From: Kordia sp965283645
GTDB taxonomy: Bacteria > Bacteroidota > Bacteroidia > Flavobacteriales > Flavobacteriaceae
Length of the DNA: 64,000 nt
Direction of reading: 5' to 3'
Assembly: GCF_965283645.1 (NCBI RefSeq)
Contig: NZ_CBDIPG010000001.1
Location: forward strand, 248,001-312,000
Shown: in pieces, positions 17,160 through 25,534 of the stretch
Layout of the letters: each line of letters starts with the position of its first letter
Numbering within the stretch: the stretch's first letter is position 1
Notes under the pieces: generated by a model
Told to the model about the DNA's origin: nothing
Database searches by the model: none
Seen by the model: only the letters and a program-made list of their open reading frames with translations
Program-made: the position numbers and the translations under genes

Positions 17160-18329
17160 ATGTCGCAAGAATATATTTTTACGTTACTCTTTTCATTACT
17201 CGCATTTCGGATGTTAGTCATAGTATTTCATGAGTTTGGTCATGCCGTTGCCGCATTATTTCATTCAGATGAAAAAGTGAGCGTTTATATTGGTTCGTAC
17301 GGAAATCCTGAAAAATCGTTTCATTTTCAAATCAAACGATTGGAATGCTTTATAAAGTATAATATATTTACCTGGAAAGGCGGATTGTGTATTCCACATG
17401 GGAAAAATATTTCCTGGAAAGGCAACATGTACATAAGTCTGTTTGGTCCGTTAACAACGCTCACAATTGGTGTTCTTGCTGGTACTTCACTCCTTTTGTT
17501 TGAAAAATTTAGCTTGTCAACTATGCTAATTTTTGCCGTAGCGTTTTCCACTATTCTGGACTTTATTTTTAATATCATCCCACGAAAAACTCAAATCAAA
17601 TTACACAATGGAACATTCGCAAATAATGATGGAAAACAATTAATGCACCTCTGGAATATTAGAAATGTTTTTGATACGTACAGAAAAGCTTCAAATCATT
17701 ATGTTGCAAAAGAATATAATGAAGCCGCTGTATTGTTTGAAAAATGCATTGCTCCTGTTGCTAAAAATCGTGAAATTTATAAATTGACGATTGCTTGTTA
17801 TTTGAATGGTAAAAATTATATAAAAGCTATTGCATTAAACGAAACATATACTGAAATTTACCATAATTCTTTTGATTTGTATGATATGGTAACTATTGGC
17901 GTCATTGAAATTTATAAAGAAAATTACACCAAAGCGTTAGAGTTATTTGAAGAAGCACTCGAAATAAGTCATGAAAATCATATTATACTTAATAATCGTG
18001 GGTATGTTTTAGGTTTGTTAAATCGACATGAAGAAGCCATTAAAGATTTGGATAAAGCACTTTTAATAAATGAAAATTTTGCGTTTGCTTGGGACAATCG
18101 TGGGTTTTCAAAAATAATGCTTGGACAGCTTGAAGAAGGCTATACTGATCTTCAAAAATCACTTGAGTTGGACGATCAAAATAGTGAAGTTTACCGTAAT
18201 ATTGGTATCTATCATTTTAAGAAAAAAGACTATCAAACAGCACTTGAATTCTACCAAAAAGCAGTCAAAATAGATGCTGAAACTCATAAAATCCAAGCAT
18301 ATATTGCTGAAGTCACATCTAAACTATAA
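17160..18329 (+). CDS. M50-type membrane metallopeptidase domain fused to TPR repeats
   Basis: A 389-aa protein from ATG 17160 (a TTG one codon earlier is also in frame). The N-terminal 165 residues are membranous, with the zinc motif HEFGHAVAALF (H24, E25, H28) in the first helix and a second site-2-protease-like signature (NIIP...NNDGKQL) near 140-160 that could supply the Asp ligand. Residues 185-389 are five or six tetratricopeptide repeats (for example ILNNRGYVLGLLNRHEEAI and AWDNRGFSKIMLGQLEEGY). Regulated intramembrane proteolysis, with the TPR part recruiting partners, is the likely activity but is inferred. It lies 140 bp upstream of the BlaI gene on the same strand. Confidence 0.78.
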   Translation: MSQEYIFTLLFSLLAFRMLVIVFHEFGHAVAALFHSDEKVSVYIGSYGNPEKSFHFQIKRLECFIKYNIFTWKGGLCIPHGKNISWKGNMYISLFGPLTTLTIGVLAGTSLLLFEKFSLSTMLIFAVAFSTILDFIFNIIPRKTQIKLHNGTFANNDGKQLMHLWNIRNVFDTYRKASNHYVAKEYNEAAVLFEKCIAPVAKNREIYKLTIACYLNGKNYIKAIALNETYTEIYHNSFDLYDMVTIGVIEIYKENYTKALELFEEALEISHENHIILNNRGYVLGLLNRHEEAIKDLDKALLINENFAFAWDNRGFSKIMLGQLEEGYTDLQKSLELDDQNSEVYRNIGIYHFKKKDYQTALEFYQKAVKIDAETHKIQAYIAEVTSKL

Positions 18330-18404
18330 AATTAACAAAACCTTTCAAATTACTTAAAATCAGTTGATTAAGTCTTCATTTCTTGTTTTAAAATAGACCA
18401 CATG

Positions 18405-18438
18405 ACTATAAATATAGTTTTATGACTATTTATATAGT
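18405..18438 (+). promoter_or_regulatory. Tandem BlaI-type operators
   Basis: Two palindromes 20 bp apart, each preceded by TG: ACTATAAATATAGT (18405-18418) and ACTATTTATATAGT (18425-18438). They precede the BlaI gene by 30-65 bp and have the dyad form bound by winged-helix BlaI/MecI dimers. They imply autorepression of the blaI-M56 operon. Confidence 0.75.
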
Positions 18439-18456
18439 TATATTGAAATATTCTTC

Positions 18457-18464
18457 TATATTTG
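18457..18464 (+). promoter_or_regulatory. -7 promoter box overlapping the BlaI start region
   Basis: TATATTTG fits TAnnTTTG exactly and lies only 4 bp before the BlaI ATG (18469), so the transcript would be leaderless or nearly so. The second operator would cover the -33 region. Confidence 0.6.
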
Positions 18465-18468
18465 CAAC

Positions 18469-18852
18469 ATGAACGAGTTAACAAAAGCTGAAGAACAAGT
18501 CATGCAATATGTATGGAAACTAGACAAAGCGTTTCTAAAAGATATTGTAGAACAATTTCCAGAACCTAAACCTGCTTACACGACTATTTCTACAGTTGTT
18601 CGTGTATTGGTAAAAAAGAAATTCTTAATTTTTGAAACGTACGGAAAAATTCGTCAATATGCACCTGCAATTTCAAAAGAACGTTATTTTTCGCAACACA
18701 TGAAACAAGTTATTGGAAACTTTTTCAATGGTTCTACACGTAAATTTGCCTCTTTTTTTGCAGAAAGTGATACGCTAAATTTAACCGAATTGGAACAAAT
18801 GAAAACGATGTTAGAAGAAAAAATAGAAATCTTAAAGTCAAAAAATGAATAG
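18469..18852 (+). CDS. BlaI/MecI/CopY-family repressor
   Basis: A 127-aa winged-helix regulator: LTKAEEQVMQYVWKLDKAFLKDIVEQF followed by YTTISTVVRVLVKKKFL is the classic DNA-binding core (described here in two parts), and the C-terminal half is the dimerisation region cleaved in homologues. It represses its own operon through the paired palindromes upstream. Its last 8 bp overlap the start of the M56 sensor gene, the standard blaI-blaR1 arrangement. In Bacteroidota such pairs usually respond to cell-wall or envelope signals rather than only to beta-lactams. Confidence 0.93.
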   Translation: MNELTKAEEQVMQYVWKLDKAFLKDIVEQFPEPKPAYTTISTVVRVLVKKKFLIFETYGKIRQYAPAISKERYFSQHMKQVIGNFFNGSTRKFASFFAESDTLNLTELEQMKTMLEEKIEILKSKNE

Positions 18853-20176
18853 CTTTCTCTTATATCTATGTCAAGTCAGTTTGGTGTTCGGCGGCTTTTA
18901 TGTACTGTATAAATGCTTGTTTAGCCGATTCACGTTTCATGCTACCAATAGAAGTTTATTGCTAGCAATTGTTCCTTTGTCAGTACTATTGCCATTTAGT
19001 GGTGAACTGTTTCCAGAAATACAAAATTTTAATCTTGACATTCTTGTATTACAAGAATTTACGATACTTACTAATTTTGAATATTTTGCAGAAGATGCAA
19101 CAATTACAAGCAATGAAACTATAAATTACGGATATATCTTTTTTATCATATATATAATTGGTGTTGTCATTTATTTAACCCGATTTATGGCTACAACGTA
19201 TGCATTAATCAAGTTGAAAAGAAATGCCGAAAAGGTTGAATTTAATGGTATAACGCTTTACATAGCTGCTGTTCCAGAAGTATTTTCATATTTTAATTGG
19301 ATATTTATTCCAAAAACGGAAACTTCATATTTTAACAAATTAATTATCACACATGAAAAAGCACATGTTCAAAAATTACATTCATTAGATGTACTTTTAG
19401 CAGAATTATTCATCACATGTTGCTGGTTTCATCCACTCGCCTACTCGTATCGAAAATCTTTAAAATCAATTCACGAATTTCAAGCAGATACTTTTGTATT
19501 AGATCAAAAAGTAAAAAAATCAACATATTTAGAATTGCTTTTAGAAAGTCTTGAGCCAAAAAACACAAATCCTGTCTACAATTATTTTTCACATCCAACA
19601 CTCAAAAAACGAATAGAAATGATTACCAAATCACAATCAAAAAGCAAATTAAAAATCACGTATTTACTAGTAATTCCACTAATTGCTCTCGCTTTTATGG
19701 CGTTTAAAAATACTGATGAAACTTCTATTTCGAATGAATTTCTTCCAACGGAAATTGAAATAAAAGCAACGAAAACACCATCTTTATTTCCAGTTCAGAA
19801 TGGAAGTACAAAAAATATTTCTTCCAAATTTGGTACAATTAGAAAACATCCGAAATTAAAAAGTAAAACGTCACATGGCGGAATTGATATCAGAGCAGTA
19901 CGTGGAACACCTGTAATAGCAACAGCTGACGGCGTTATTGTAAAAGCTAAAAAAGAAGGCAATTGGGGAAATATAATCGTAATTTCTCATGCAAATGGTT
20001 TTGAAACTTGGTATGCACATCTAAAAGGTTTCAATACAACTGAACGCACAAATGTTAAAAAAGGTGACATCATTGGCTATGTTGGAAACACAGGTTTATC
20101 AACTGCACCACATTTGCATTATGAAGTGCGTCAACATGGAAGACGCTTAGATCCAATGCAATACATCACTGAATAA
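18845..20176 (+). CDS. BlaR1-type M56 membrane protease fused to an M23 peptidase domain
   Basis: A 443-aa protein. The N-terminal half is an M56 (BlaR1/MecR1) membrane metalloprotease with helices near 5-22, 36-52, 95-112 and 268-288, zinc motif HEKAH (170-174) and downstream ligand region HEFQAD (210-215). In place of BlaR1's penicillin-binding sensor, the extracytoplasmic C-terminal part (about 320-443) is an M23/LytM endopeptidase domain with SHGGIDIRA (H344) and HLHYEV (421-426), both metal motifs intact. It should cleave the BlaI repressor when activated, while the M23 domain may bind or cut peptidoglycan cross-bridges. It is coupled to the BlaI gene and followed by a separate M23 enzyme. 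Confidence 0.9.
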   Translation: MNSFLLYLCQVSLVFGGFYVLYKCLFSRFTFHATNRSLLLAIVPLSVLLPFSGELFPEIQNFNLDILVLQEFTILTNFEYFAEDATITSNETINYGYIFFIIYIIGVVIYLTRFMATTYALIKLKRNAEKVEFNGITLYIAAVPEVFSYFNWIFIPKTETSYFNKLIITHEKAHVQKLHSLDVLLAELFITCCWFHPLAYSYRKSLKSIHEFQADTFVLDQKVKKSTYLELLLESLEPKNTNPVYNYFSHPTLKKRIEMITKSQSKSKLKITYLLVIPLIALAFMAFKNTDETSISNEFLPTEIEIKATKTPSLFPVQNGSTKNISSKFGTIRKHPKLKSKTSHGGIDIRAVRGTPVIATADGVIVKAKKEGNWGNIIVISHANGFETWYAHLKGFNTTERTNVKKGDIIGYVGNTGLSTAPHLHYEVRQHGRRLDPMQYITE

Positions 20177-20272
20177 CTTACAAAACTCAATACAATTAAT
20201 TCGCTAGGATTGCGTTATACAATGCAGATCCCTAAAAATCTATTTCGTAAAACTAAATTGAATACTACCACA

Positions 20273-21211
20273 ATGAAATCATTTTATTTGTTCGTCTTCT
20301 CGCTTTGTAGCATTTGCGCGTACAGTCAAACACAAGACAGCTTAGAAGTTAAAAAAGAATCAAAAATCACGTTAGAAACCGCATTCCCTGTTATTTCACT
20401 TGCGTTGAATGCGTCGTTAGAGGAATCAAAAATTTCAAACGATAGTATTCTTACAAAAGATTGGATTGCTGAAAACTGGAATACAAAAGTCTTTAATCCG
20501 TATAAAAATACACGAAAAAGCTATCCATTACACATTACTTTTGACGATAGCACATACGCCTCTCCTATTCCACGTAAAAAAGTAATAACGTCGCGTTATG
20601 GTTGGCGAAATCGCAGAGCGCACAACGGAATCGATATCGATTTAATTACTGGCGACAAAGTAATGTCGATGTTTGATGGAGTTGTTCGGTATGTGAATAG
20701 ACATTCTGGACATGGAAAAACAGTTGTTGTACGTCATTTTAATGGTTTGGAAACCGTTTACGCACATTTGTCACGACAAATGGTAAAGGTGAATGATACC
20801 GTGAAAAAAGGGCAAATTATAGGAAAAGGCGGAACTACAGGAAACGCTCGCGGAAGTCATTTACACCTAGAAATACGATTTCAAGGAATTCCAATTCACC
20901 CAGAATATATATTCGATTTTTCAAATGAAGACAATATAGTTCGTGCAAATTCAATTTGGATAAACGACAAGTGGACAACGGCTTACAGACACAATTCGAA
21001 GCGAAAATCGAAGGTAGATCTTTGTACAACTGAAGAAGAAGCTTTGCAAAGTAAGGCCAACGAAAAGAAAGTTTACACCGTTAGACGCGGCGATACGTTA
21101 TCGAGAATATCTAGCAAATACAATATTTCCATTGCTTCGTTATGCAAAGAAAATTCTATTCGCAGAACAAGTACTTTACGAATTGGACAAAAGTTGGTTG
21201 TAACACAATAA
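20273..21211 (+). CDS. Secreted M23 endopeptidase with LysM domain
   Basis: A 312-aa protein when started at ATG 20273, which yields a proper signal peptide (MKSFYLFVFSLCSICAYSQ); the 21 codons upstream of it lack one. The M23 domain spans about 100-215, with HNGIDID (H115) and HLHLEI near 195. A LysM peptidoglycan-binding domain (YTVRRGDTLSRISSKYNI ... LRIGQKLVV) closes the protein. It probably cuts peptide cross-links during wall growth. It lies 96 bp after the M56-M23 fusion gene on the same strand and is plausibly part of that regulon. Confidence 0.92.
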   Translation: MKSFYLFVFSLCSICAYSQTQDSLEVKKESKITLETAFPVISLALNASLEESKISNDSILTKDWIAENWNTKVFNPYKNTRKSYPLHITFDDSTYASPIPRKKVITSRYGWRNRRAHNGIDIDLITGDKVMSMFDGVVRYVNRHSGHGKTVVVRHFNGLETVYAHLSRQMVKVNDTVKKGQIIGKGGTTGNARGSHLHLEIRFQGIPIHPEYIFDFSNEDNIVRANSIWINDKWTTAYRHNSKRKSKVDLCTTEEEALQSKANEKKVYTVRRGDTLSRISSKYNISIASLCKENSIRRTSTLRIGQKLVVTQ

Positions 21212-21277
21212 AAAATTAAAAGTTCATGCGTTAGTTTATATTTTACAAAGTAAATTAGCGCATCAATTTTTTATACT

Positions 21278-22144
21278 TTGTTACCAAAAATTATACAATA
21301 TTTTAAAGAACCGTATCCTTACCTCTATAGAAACCGGAAGCGATTGCTTATATTTCTTGGCTTGCTGAGTATTTTGAGTTTTCTATTTTCATATACGTTT
21401 GATCCTTTTGAAGTAAATGTTGACGAACACAAAATAGATTACATTTGGATTTTATTTATTCATGCATTTTATCCGTTACCAATTGCATATCTGTATTTTA
21501 CAATCTTAAATTGGATAGTAAAAGATGATTCTCGCTGGACATTAGGGAAAGAATTACGCTGCTTGTTAATAATTCTTATTATTATCGGAATCGTAAGTTT
21601 TCTGATTAGAGATTTAATTTATGATAATCCAAACAATTGGTCCTTACAATATCTTTTTGAAGAAATTAGAAATTCTCTCTTGGTTGGTGGTTTATTATTA
21701 ATTATTATGCTTCCGCTGAATTTAGAACGTTTGATATACAAACATAGTAAGAGTCTTAAAAATCTAAAACTTAGAACACCGACTGCGAAAATTGAGCAAC
21801 AATTGATTCAAATTTCTACAAAAACGGAGCAATACCAACTAGACATACAACAATTTCTATTTGCAAAAGTTGAAAGTAATTATACCGAAATTTATATTTA
21901 TGATGGTTCAGAAGTCAAAAAAGGCTTGTTTCGCATCACATTAAAAGACTTGGAACAACATTTACAACAGTTTCCACATATTTACAAAACGCATCGTTCC
22001 TACTTGGTCAATTTGCACAAAATAACGACTTGTGTTGGCAATGCACAAGGATATCAATTATCATTAAAAAACTATTCAAAAACGGTTCCTGTATCGCGTT
22101 CTAAGCTTACTACTTTTAATGCGTATTTTTCAAATAAAACATAA
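21278..22144 (+). CDS. Membrane-bound LytTR-family regulator (TTG start)
   Basis: A 288-aa protein with four membrane helices (about 23-40, 52-73, 88-108 and 132-152) and a C-terminal LytTR DNA-binding domain (about 185-285: QQFLFAKVESNYTEIYIY, HIYKTHRSYLVNLHKI). There is no receiver or kinase domain, so it is a one-component membrane regulator. The start is TTG at 21278; no in-frame ATG precedes the first helix, and the motif YFKEPYPYLY just after it is typical of the N terminus of this family. Targets are unknown; it faces the small peptide gene convergently. Confidence 0.88.
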   Translation: MLPKIIQYFKEPYPYLYRNRKRLLIFLGLLSILSFLFSYTFDPFEVNVDEHKIDYIWILFIHAFYPLPIAYLYFTILNWIVKDDSRWTLGKELRCLLIILIIIGIVSFLIRDLIYDNPNNWSLQYLFEEIRNSLLVGGLLLIIMLPLNLERLIYKHSKSLKNLKLRTPTAKIEQQLIQISTKTEQYQLDIQQFLFAKVESNYTEIYIYDGSEVKKGLFRITLKDLEQHLQQFPHIYKTHRSYLVNLHKITTCVGNAQGYQLSLKNYSKTVPVSRSKLTTFNAYFSNKT

Positions 22145-22188
22145 AAAAGCGAACCGAAGCTCGCTGAATTTTGAATGAATATTGCATA

Positions 22189-22383
22189 CTAATCTGGCGG
22201 TGCCATATCGCAATTATAAACGCTATTGCAAGGATCGCAGGTTTCTGTTTGTCCATAACCACACAATTCTGGTTCTGTCCAATAACAAATTGTTCCTGTG
22301 AATCCACCTTTCGCAGTAAATATTTCTAAGTTAGAAATTGACTTTTTGTTAAGGTGTAATGATTTTAACTGTTTCTTTTTCAT
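22189..22383 (-). CDS. Lanthipeptide-like natural-product precursor peptide
   Basis: A 64-aa peptide. The leader MKKKQLKSLHLNKKSISNLE carries the L-x-L-x-K-x-x-I-x-x-L pattern of Bacteroidota class I lanthipeptide precursors, followed by a Gly-Gly (AKGG, residues 24-27). The core has five Cys (including TCDPC) interspersed with Thr and Ser residues. No dehydratase/cyclase (LanB/LanC), thiol enzyme or peptidase-transporter is present within the window, so it is an orphan precursor or is modified by enzymes encoded elsewhere. It is oriented against the LytTR gene, 44 bp apart. Confidence 0.7.
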   Translation of the reverse strand: MKKKQLKSLHLNKKSISNLEIFTAKGGFTGTICYWTEPELCGYGQTETCDPCNSVYNCDMAPPD

Positions 22384-22598
22384 AAAGTTAAGTTTTATTT
22401 TCGAAGTAATTTAAAAATTAATAATAGCTTTTCTGTACGGGAAAACCGTAGTTAACGTTTATATAACAATTCTAGTTACTCCTGAAAAGTTGCGCTGCGC
22501 TGATTTGAAATGCTTGCACTAAGCGAATTCGAAGTGTGTATTTCGTCACTTTCCCTTGCAAACAGTCACATTCAAAGAATTTGCATAAAAATCGTTTG

Positions 22599-22606
22599 TA
22601 TGTTTG
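22599..22606 (+). promoter_or_regulatory. -7 promoter box deciding the acyltransferase start
   Basis: TATGTTTG matches TAnnTTTG, and transcription would begin near 22613. The upstream in-frame ATG at 22604 lies inside this box, which supports ATG 22631 as the real start. Confidence 0.5.
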
Positions 22607-22630
22607 TCGCATCAAAAAACGAACACTTTT

Positions 22631-23740
22631 ATGACAACAAAAATCCGCAGATACGATTTAGATTGGTTGCGCGTTATTGCAATTTTGGCAGTATATTTTC
22701 ATCATGTTGGAATGCCGTTTAATGGTGATAATTTTCATATTATGAACAATGAATCGAGCAAATTATTAGATGATATTATGGTTTTTTTTGAACAATTCAG
22801 ATTGCCATTATTATTTCTAATTTCTGGAACAGGAACTATTTTTGCCTTTTCAAAACGTACTTGGATTCAGTTTGTAAAAGAACGCGCTATCCGATTGTTG
22901 ATTCCACTTGTTTTTGGTGTGCTCATCATCGTTCCACCACAAACATATTTTGAAAATAGAGCTGCATACACTTCTTATCTTGATATTTATAAAAGTGCTG
23001 ATTTTGGCGTGAATCATCTTTGGTTTATTGAAAATCTATTTTGGATGTCGCTGATTCTAATTCCGTTCATAGTATTCTTGAAATCATCAAAATCAAATAG
23101 ATTGATAGAGCTATTTCAACGCTTTACTTCTAAAAAACTAGGATTATTTCTAATCGTCATCCCATTAATTTTCATCTTAATTGTATCAAAAACCTATTTC
23201 CCTGATGATAGTAAAAGCTTGTTAAATCTGTCGTCAACACTTTATTACGGCTTCTTTTTGATTATTGGAATGTTGTTCGCTTCCGCAGCATTGACTTGGA
23301 CACATTTGAAGCAATACCGCAAGCTAAACTTCGTACTATTTTTAGTAAGTTCCATCATTTTCTACACGTACTATTTGATGCCACACGAATTGCTTGTCCC
23401 CTATTTATCAAAAAATATACTTTGGAATCTTTGGTATGTAGTCTGTTGTTTGGTCGGTTGGACATTTGTAATCACACTTTTAGGGTATGCACAAATTTGG
23501 TTTAACAAAAAAAGTACATTGGTACAAAAACTCAACGAAGCTATTTATCCGTTTTACATTTTGCATCAAACCATACTTGTTGTTTTTGCATACTACATTA
23601 TTCAACTTGATGCGAATATTGCTGTAAAAATAATCTTGTTACTCATTACTTCTTTTCCTGTAATTGTATTGATTTACAGATATTTAATCTATCCGTTTAC
23701 ATTAATGCGTGTATTATTTGGAATGAAGAAAAAGCAGTAA
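22631..23740 (+). CDS. Membrane acyltransferase (acyltransferase 3 family)
   Basis: A 369-aa integral membrane protein with about ten helices. It begins RRYDLDWLRVIAILAVYFHH, the family signature containing the catalytic-type His of acyltransferase 3 proteins (OafA, OPG biosynthesis protein MdoC), and FNGDNFHIMNN follows. This group transfers acyl groups, often acetyl or succinyl, to surface glycans or other extracytoplasmic acceptors. The gene is monocistronic and convergent with the DUF4386 gene. The acceptor is unknown. Confidence 0.88.
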   Translation: MTTKIRRYDLDWLRVIAILAVYFHHVGMPFNGDNFHIMNNESSKLLDDIMVFFEQFRLPLLFLISGTGTIFAFSKRTWIQFVKERAIRLLIPLVFGVLIIVPPQTYFENRAAYTSYLDIYKSADFGVNHLWFIENLFWMSLILIPFIVFLKSSKSNRLIELFQRFTSKKLGLFLIVIPLIFILIVSKTYFPDDSKSLLNLSSTLYYGFFLIIGMLFASAALTWTHLKQYRKLNFVLFLVSSIIFYTYYLMPHELLVPYLSKNILWNLWYVVCCLVGWTFVITLLGYAQIWFNKKSTLVQKLNEAIYPFYILHQTILVVFAYYIIQLDANIAVKIILLLITSFPVIVLIYRYLIYPFTLMRVLFGMKKKQ

Positions 23741-23747
23741 TGTTACT

Positions 23748-24410
23748 TTATTCTTTTGGCAATTTAAATCCTTTGAGTAACAACCAAACTGGAAAAATTA
23801 ATTGAATTAAAGCCATCGGAATCATCATATTCATACTAATACCTTGTCCTAAAATAGAACTTAAAATCTCAATAAACATTAGCAATACGGCAACTATCCC
23901 AAAAATGGAGATCGCTCTCGGAATCAATCGTGTAGTATAAAATGTGTAATACAATACAAACCCTGGAAAACATGAAACTAATAATGAAAAATAGTGTGTC
24001 CACGCATGTCTTTCATACAATAAAGTTCCCATGAGTTCAAATGAATCAACTGCGTTATTTCCGCTTTTAACATATGCTTTACTTACGTCTAACAGTGATA
24101 GCACACTTATGTTATCAATACATATCATTACACAACTAAGTATGCACAAAGCCAAATAAGCTAAGGCTATTTTGTAACTATAGTGTTTAAAAATTGGAAA
24201 TAGCAATACAGCAATAACAATTGAAATTAGTCCGCTCACAATACCGAATAAAGTTGAAATTATAATCTCATTTGTGTTTGCGGCAGTTGCTGTGAGAAAA
24301 TCATCTGCAAAAAGTGAACTTTGCAAAAATTGATACATGGTAACGCCTACAGCGAAAGTTAACAACAATAGTATCCCTACTATTTTTGCCGTTTTTTGGT
24401 TTGAATTCAT
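23748..24410 (-). CDS. DUF4386 family membrane protein
   Basis: A 220-aa protein with six hydrophobic helices. It begins NSNQKTAKIVGILLLLTFAVG and contains LYERHAWTHYFSLLVSCFPG and TRLIPRAISIFGIVA, the conserved phrases of the DUF4386 family found in many Gram-negative and Gram-positive genomes. Function is unknown. It is convergent with the acyltransferase gene, 7 bp apart. Confidence 0.85.
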   Translation of the reverse strand: MNSNQKTAKIVGILLLLTFAVGVTMYQFLQSSLFADDFLTATAANTNEIIISTLFGIVSGLISIVIAVLLFPIFKHYSYKIALAYLALCILSCVMICIDNISVLSLLDVSKAYVKSGNNAVDSFELMGTLLYERHAWTHYFSLLVSCFPGFVLYYTFYTTRLIPRAISIFGIVAVLLMFIEILSSILGQGISMNMMIPMALIQLIFPVWLLLKGFKLPKE

Positions 24411-24572
24411 TGTATTATTTTTTTGATTGATGTATAGTGTGACGCACTAATACTCATAAAGTTACAACAAAACATACAATATCATATTTCTTTTCAGTTT
24501 TATAATCGCTTTTGCTATGACTTTATTTTTAGGAAAATCAGTACAAGTCTATAAGAAACAAACACGAACAAA

Positions 24573-24600
24573 AAAAGACACTCGTTTCGGAGTGTCTTTT
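24573..24600 (-). terminator. Terminator of the secreted-protein operon
   Basis: Perfect 11-bp stem AAAAGACACTC/GAGTGTCTTTT (24573-24583/24590-24600) with a 6-nt loop, followed on the minus strand by a T-run. It lies about 50 bp after the stop of the 293-aa secreted protein. Confidence 0.85.
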
Positions 24601-24648
24601 AACTAAATGTAACCTACAATTAACTAGTTCTAAATATAATTTAGAAAA

Positions 24649-25530
24649 TTAATTTTTTACATAATATTCAAAAGAAAAAGTAGCACTAATACTTCCCCAC
24701 GATAGGTATATTGTATCGGGAGAATCTTGAAACATACGGAATTCGAAAACTTGTCCTGGTGTTACAGGAATATATTGTGTAGCTAAGTTAAATCCGTATT
24801 TAGAATTGAATTGATTATACGTTGGATATGATTGATTTGCTAGGTTAAACGGCGTACCATCTTGGTAAATTGCCAATGTAGACATACTATCGGCAGTTCC
24901 TGCTTCGTAAATAATACCTGCATTAATTTTGATATGTGTAACACCTGCAGGAATGGTTATTTGTGTATTGTTTGTACCACCTATACTATTCATATAGTTA
25001 TCAGAAACGCCTAACCAACGTAATGTGGTCAATGTAAAACTGGGAACTTCATTGTTTGGATTTGGGTTTGGAGTTCCATCATTTTTTCCTCTTGCAGCTC
25101 CTAAATATTTAAAGGTGTCTTTGGTACTTTCACTTTCTTTTGCATGCAATGCATACGGAACACTCAATAGCTGACTTGTTCCTGTAATTGTGTATGAAGT
25201 TCCGCCTGTTGGATCTGTTTCAGTTTTAACAAAATAAGTTCCAGAACCCCAATCAATCGTATTAAACGTTCCTGAAACTACTATTCCTGTTCCTATTTCT
25301 AAACTTACCAATCCATTGTCATTGGTTGTTGGTGTATGTGTCTCCACATAAACAGCTGATCCGGAAGCATTACTTTGTAAAATACTAATTTGCATTCCAA
25401 CTGTTTGGTTCGCTATTAATGTATTTGTAATATCTCTCACAACTGCTTGATAACTCATCTTTTCAGGAGTTTGTGCATATATATTTACTGTTAGCAATAA
25501 GGCAAATAAAAGTGTAATGTTATTTTTCAT
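24649..25530 (-). CDS. Secreted protein with Bacteroidota adhesin-like N-domain and jelly-roll-like C-domain
   Basis: A 293-aa protein with a signal peptide (1-19, ending IYAQ). Residues 20-140 (EKMSYQAVVRD, MQISILQ, NGLVSLEIGTG, SQLLSVPYALHAK) form a domain found at the N terminus of many secreted Bacteroidota proteins, often ahead of collagen-like or tail-fibre-like regions. The C-terminal 130 residues are beta-rich (LRWLGVSDNY, TQITIPAGVTHIKINAGI, FEFRMFQDSPDTIYLSWGSISATF) and resemble a C1q/TNF-like jelly roll. It is the second gene of an operon with a T9SS cargo gene, 4 bp apart. A surface role is inferred. Confidence 0.72.
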   Translation of the reverse strand: MKNNITLLFALLLTVNIYAQTPEKMSYQAVVRDITNTLIANQTVGMQISILQSNASGSAVYVETHTPTTNDNGLVSLEIGTGIVVSGTFNTIDWGSGTYFVKTETDPTGGTSYTITGTSQLLSVPYALHAKESESTKDTFKYLGAARGKNDGTPNPNPNNEVPSFTLTTLRWLGVSDNYMNSIGGTNNTQITIPAGVTHIKINAGIIYEAGTADSMSTLAIYQDGTPFNLANQSYPTYNQFNSKYGFNLATQYIPVTPGQVFEFRMFQDSPDTIYLSWGSISATFSFEYYVKN

Positions 25531-25534
25531 GATG

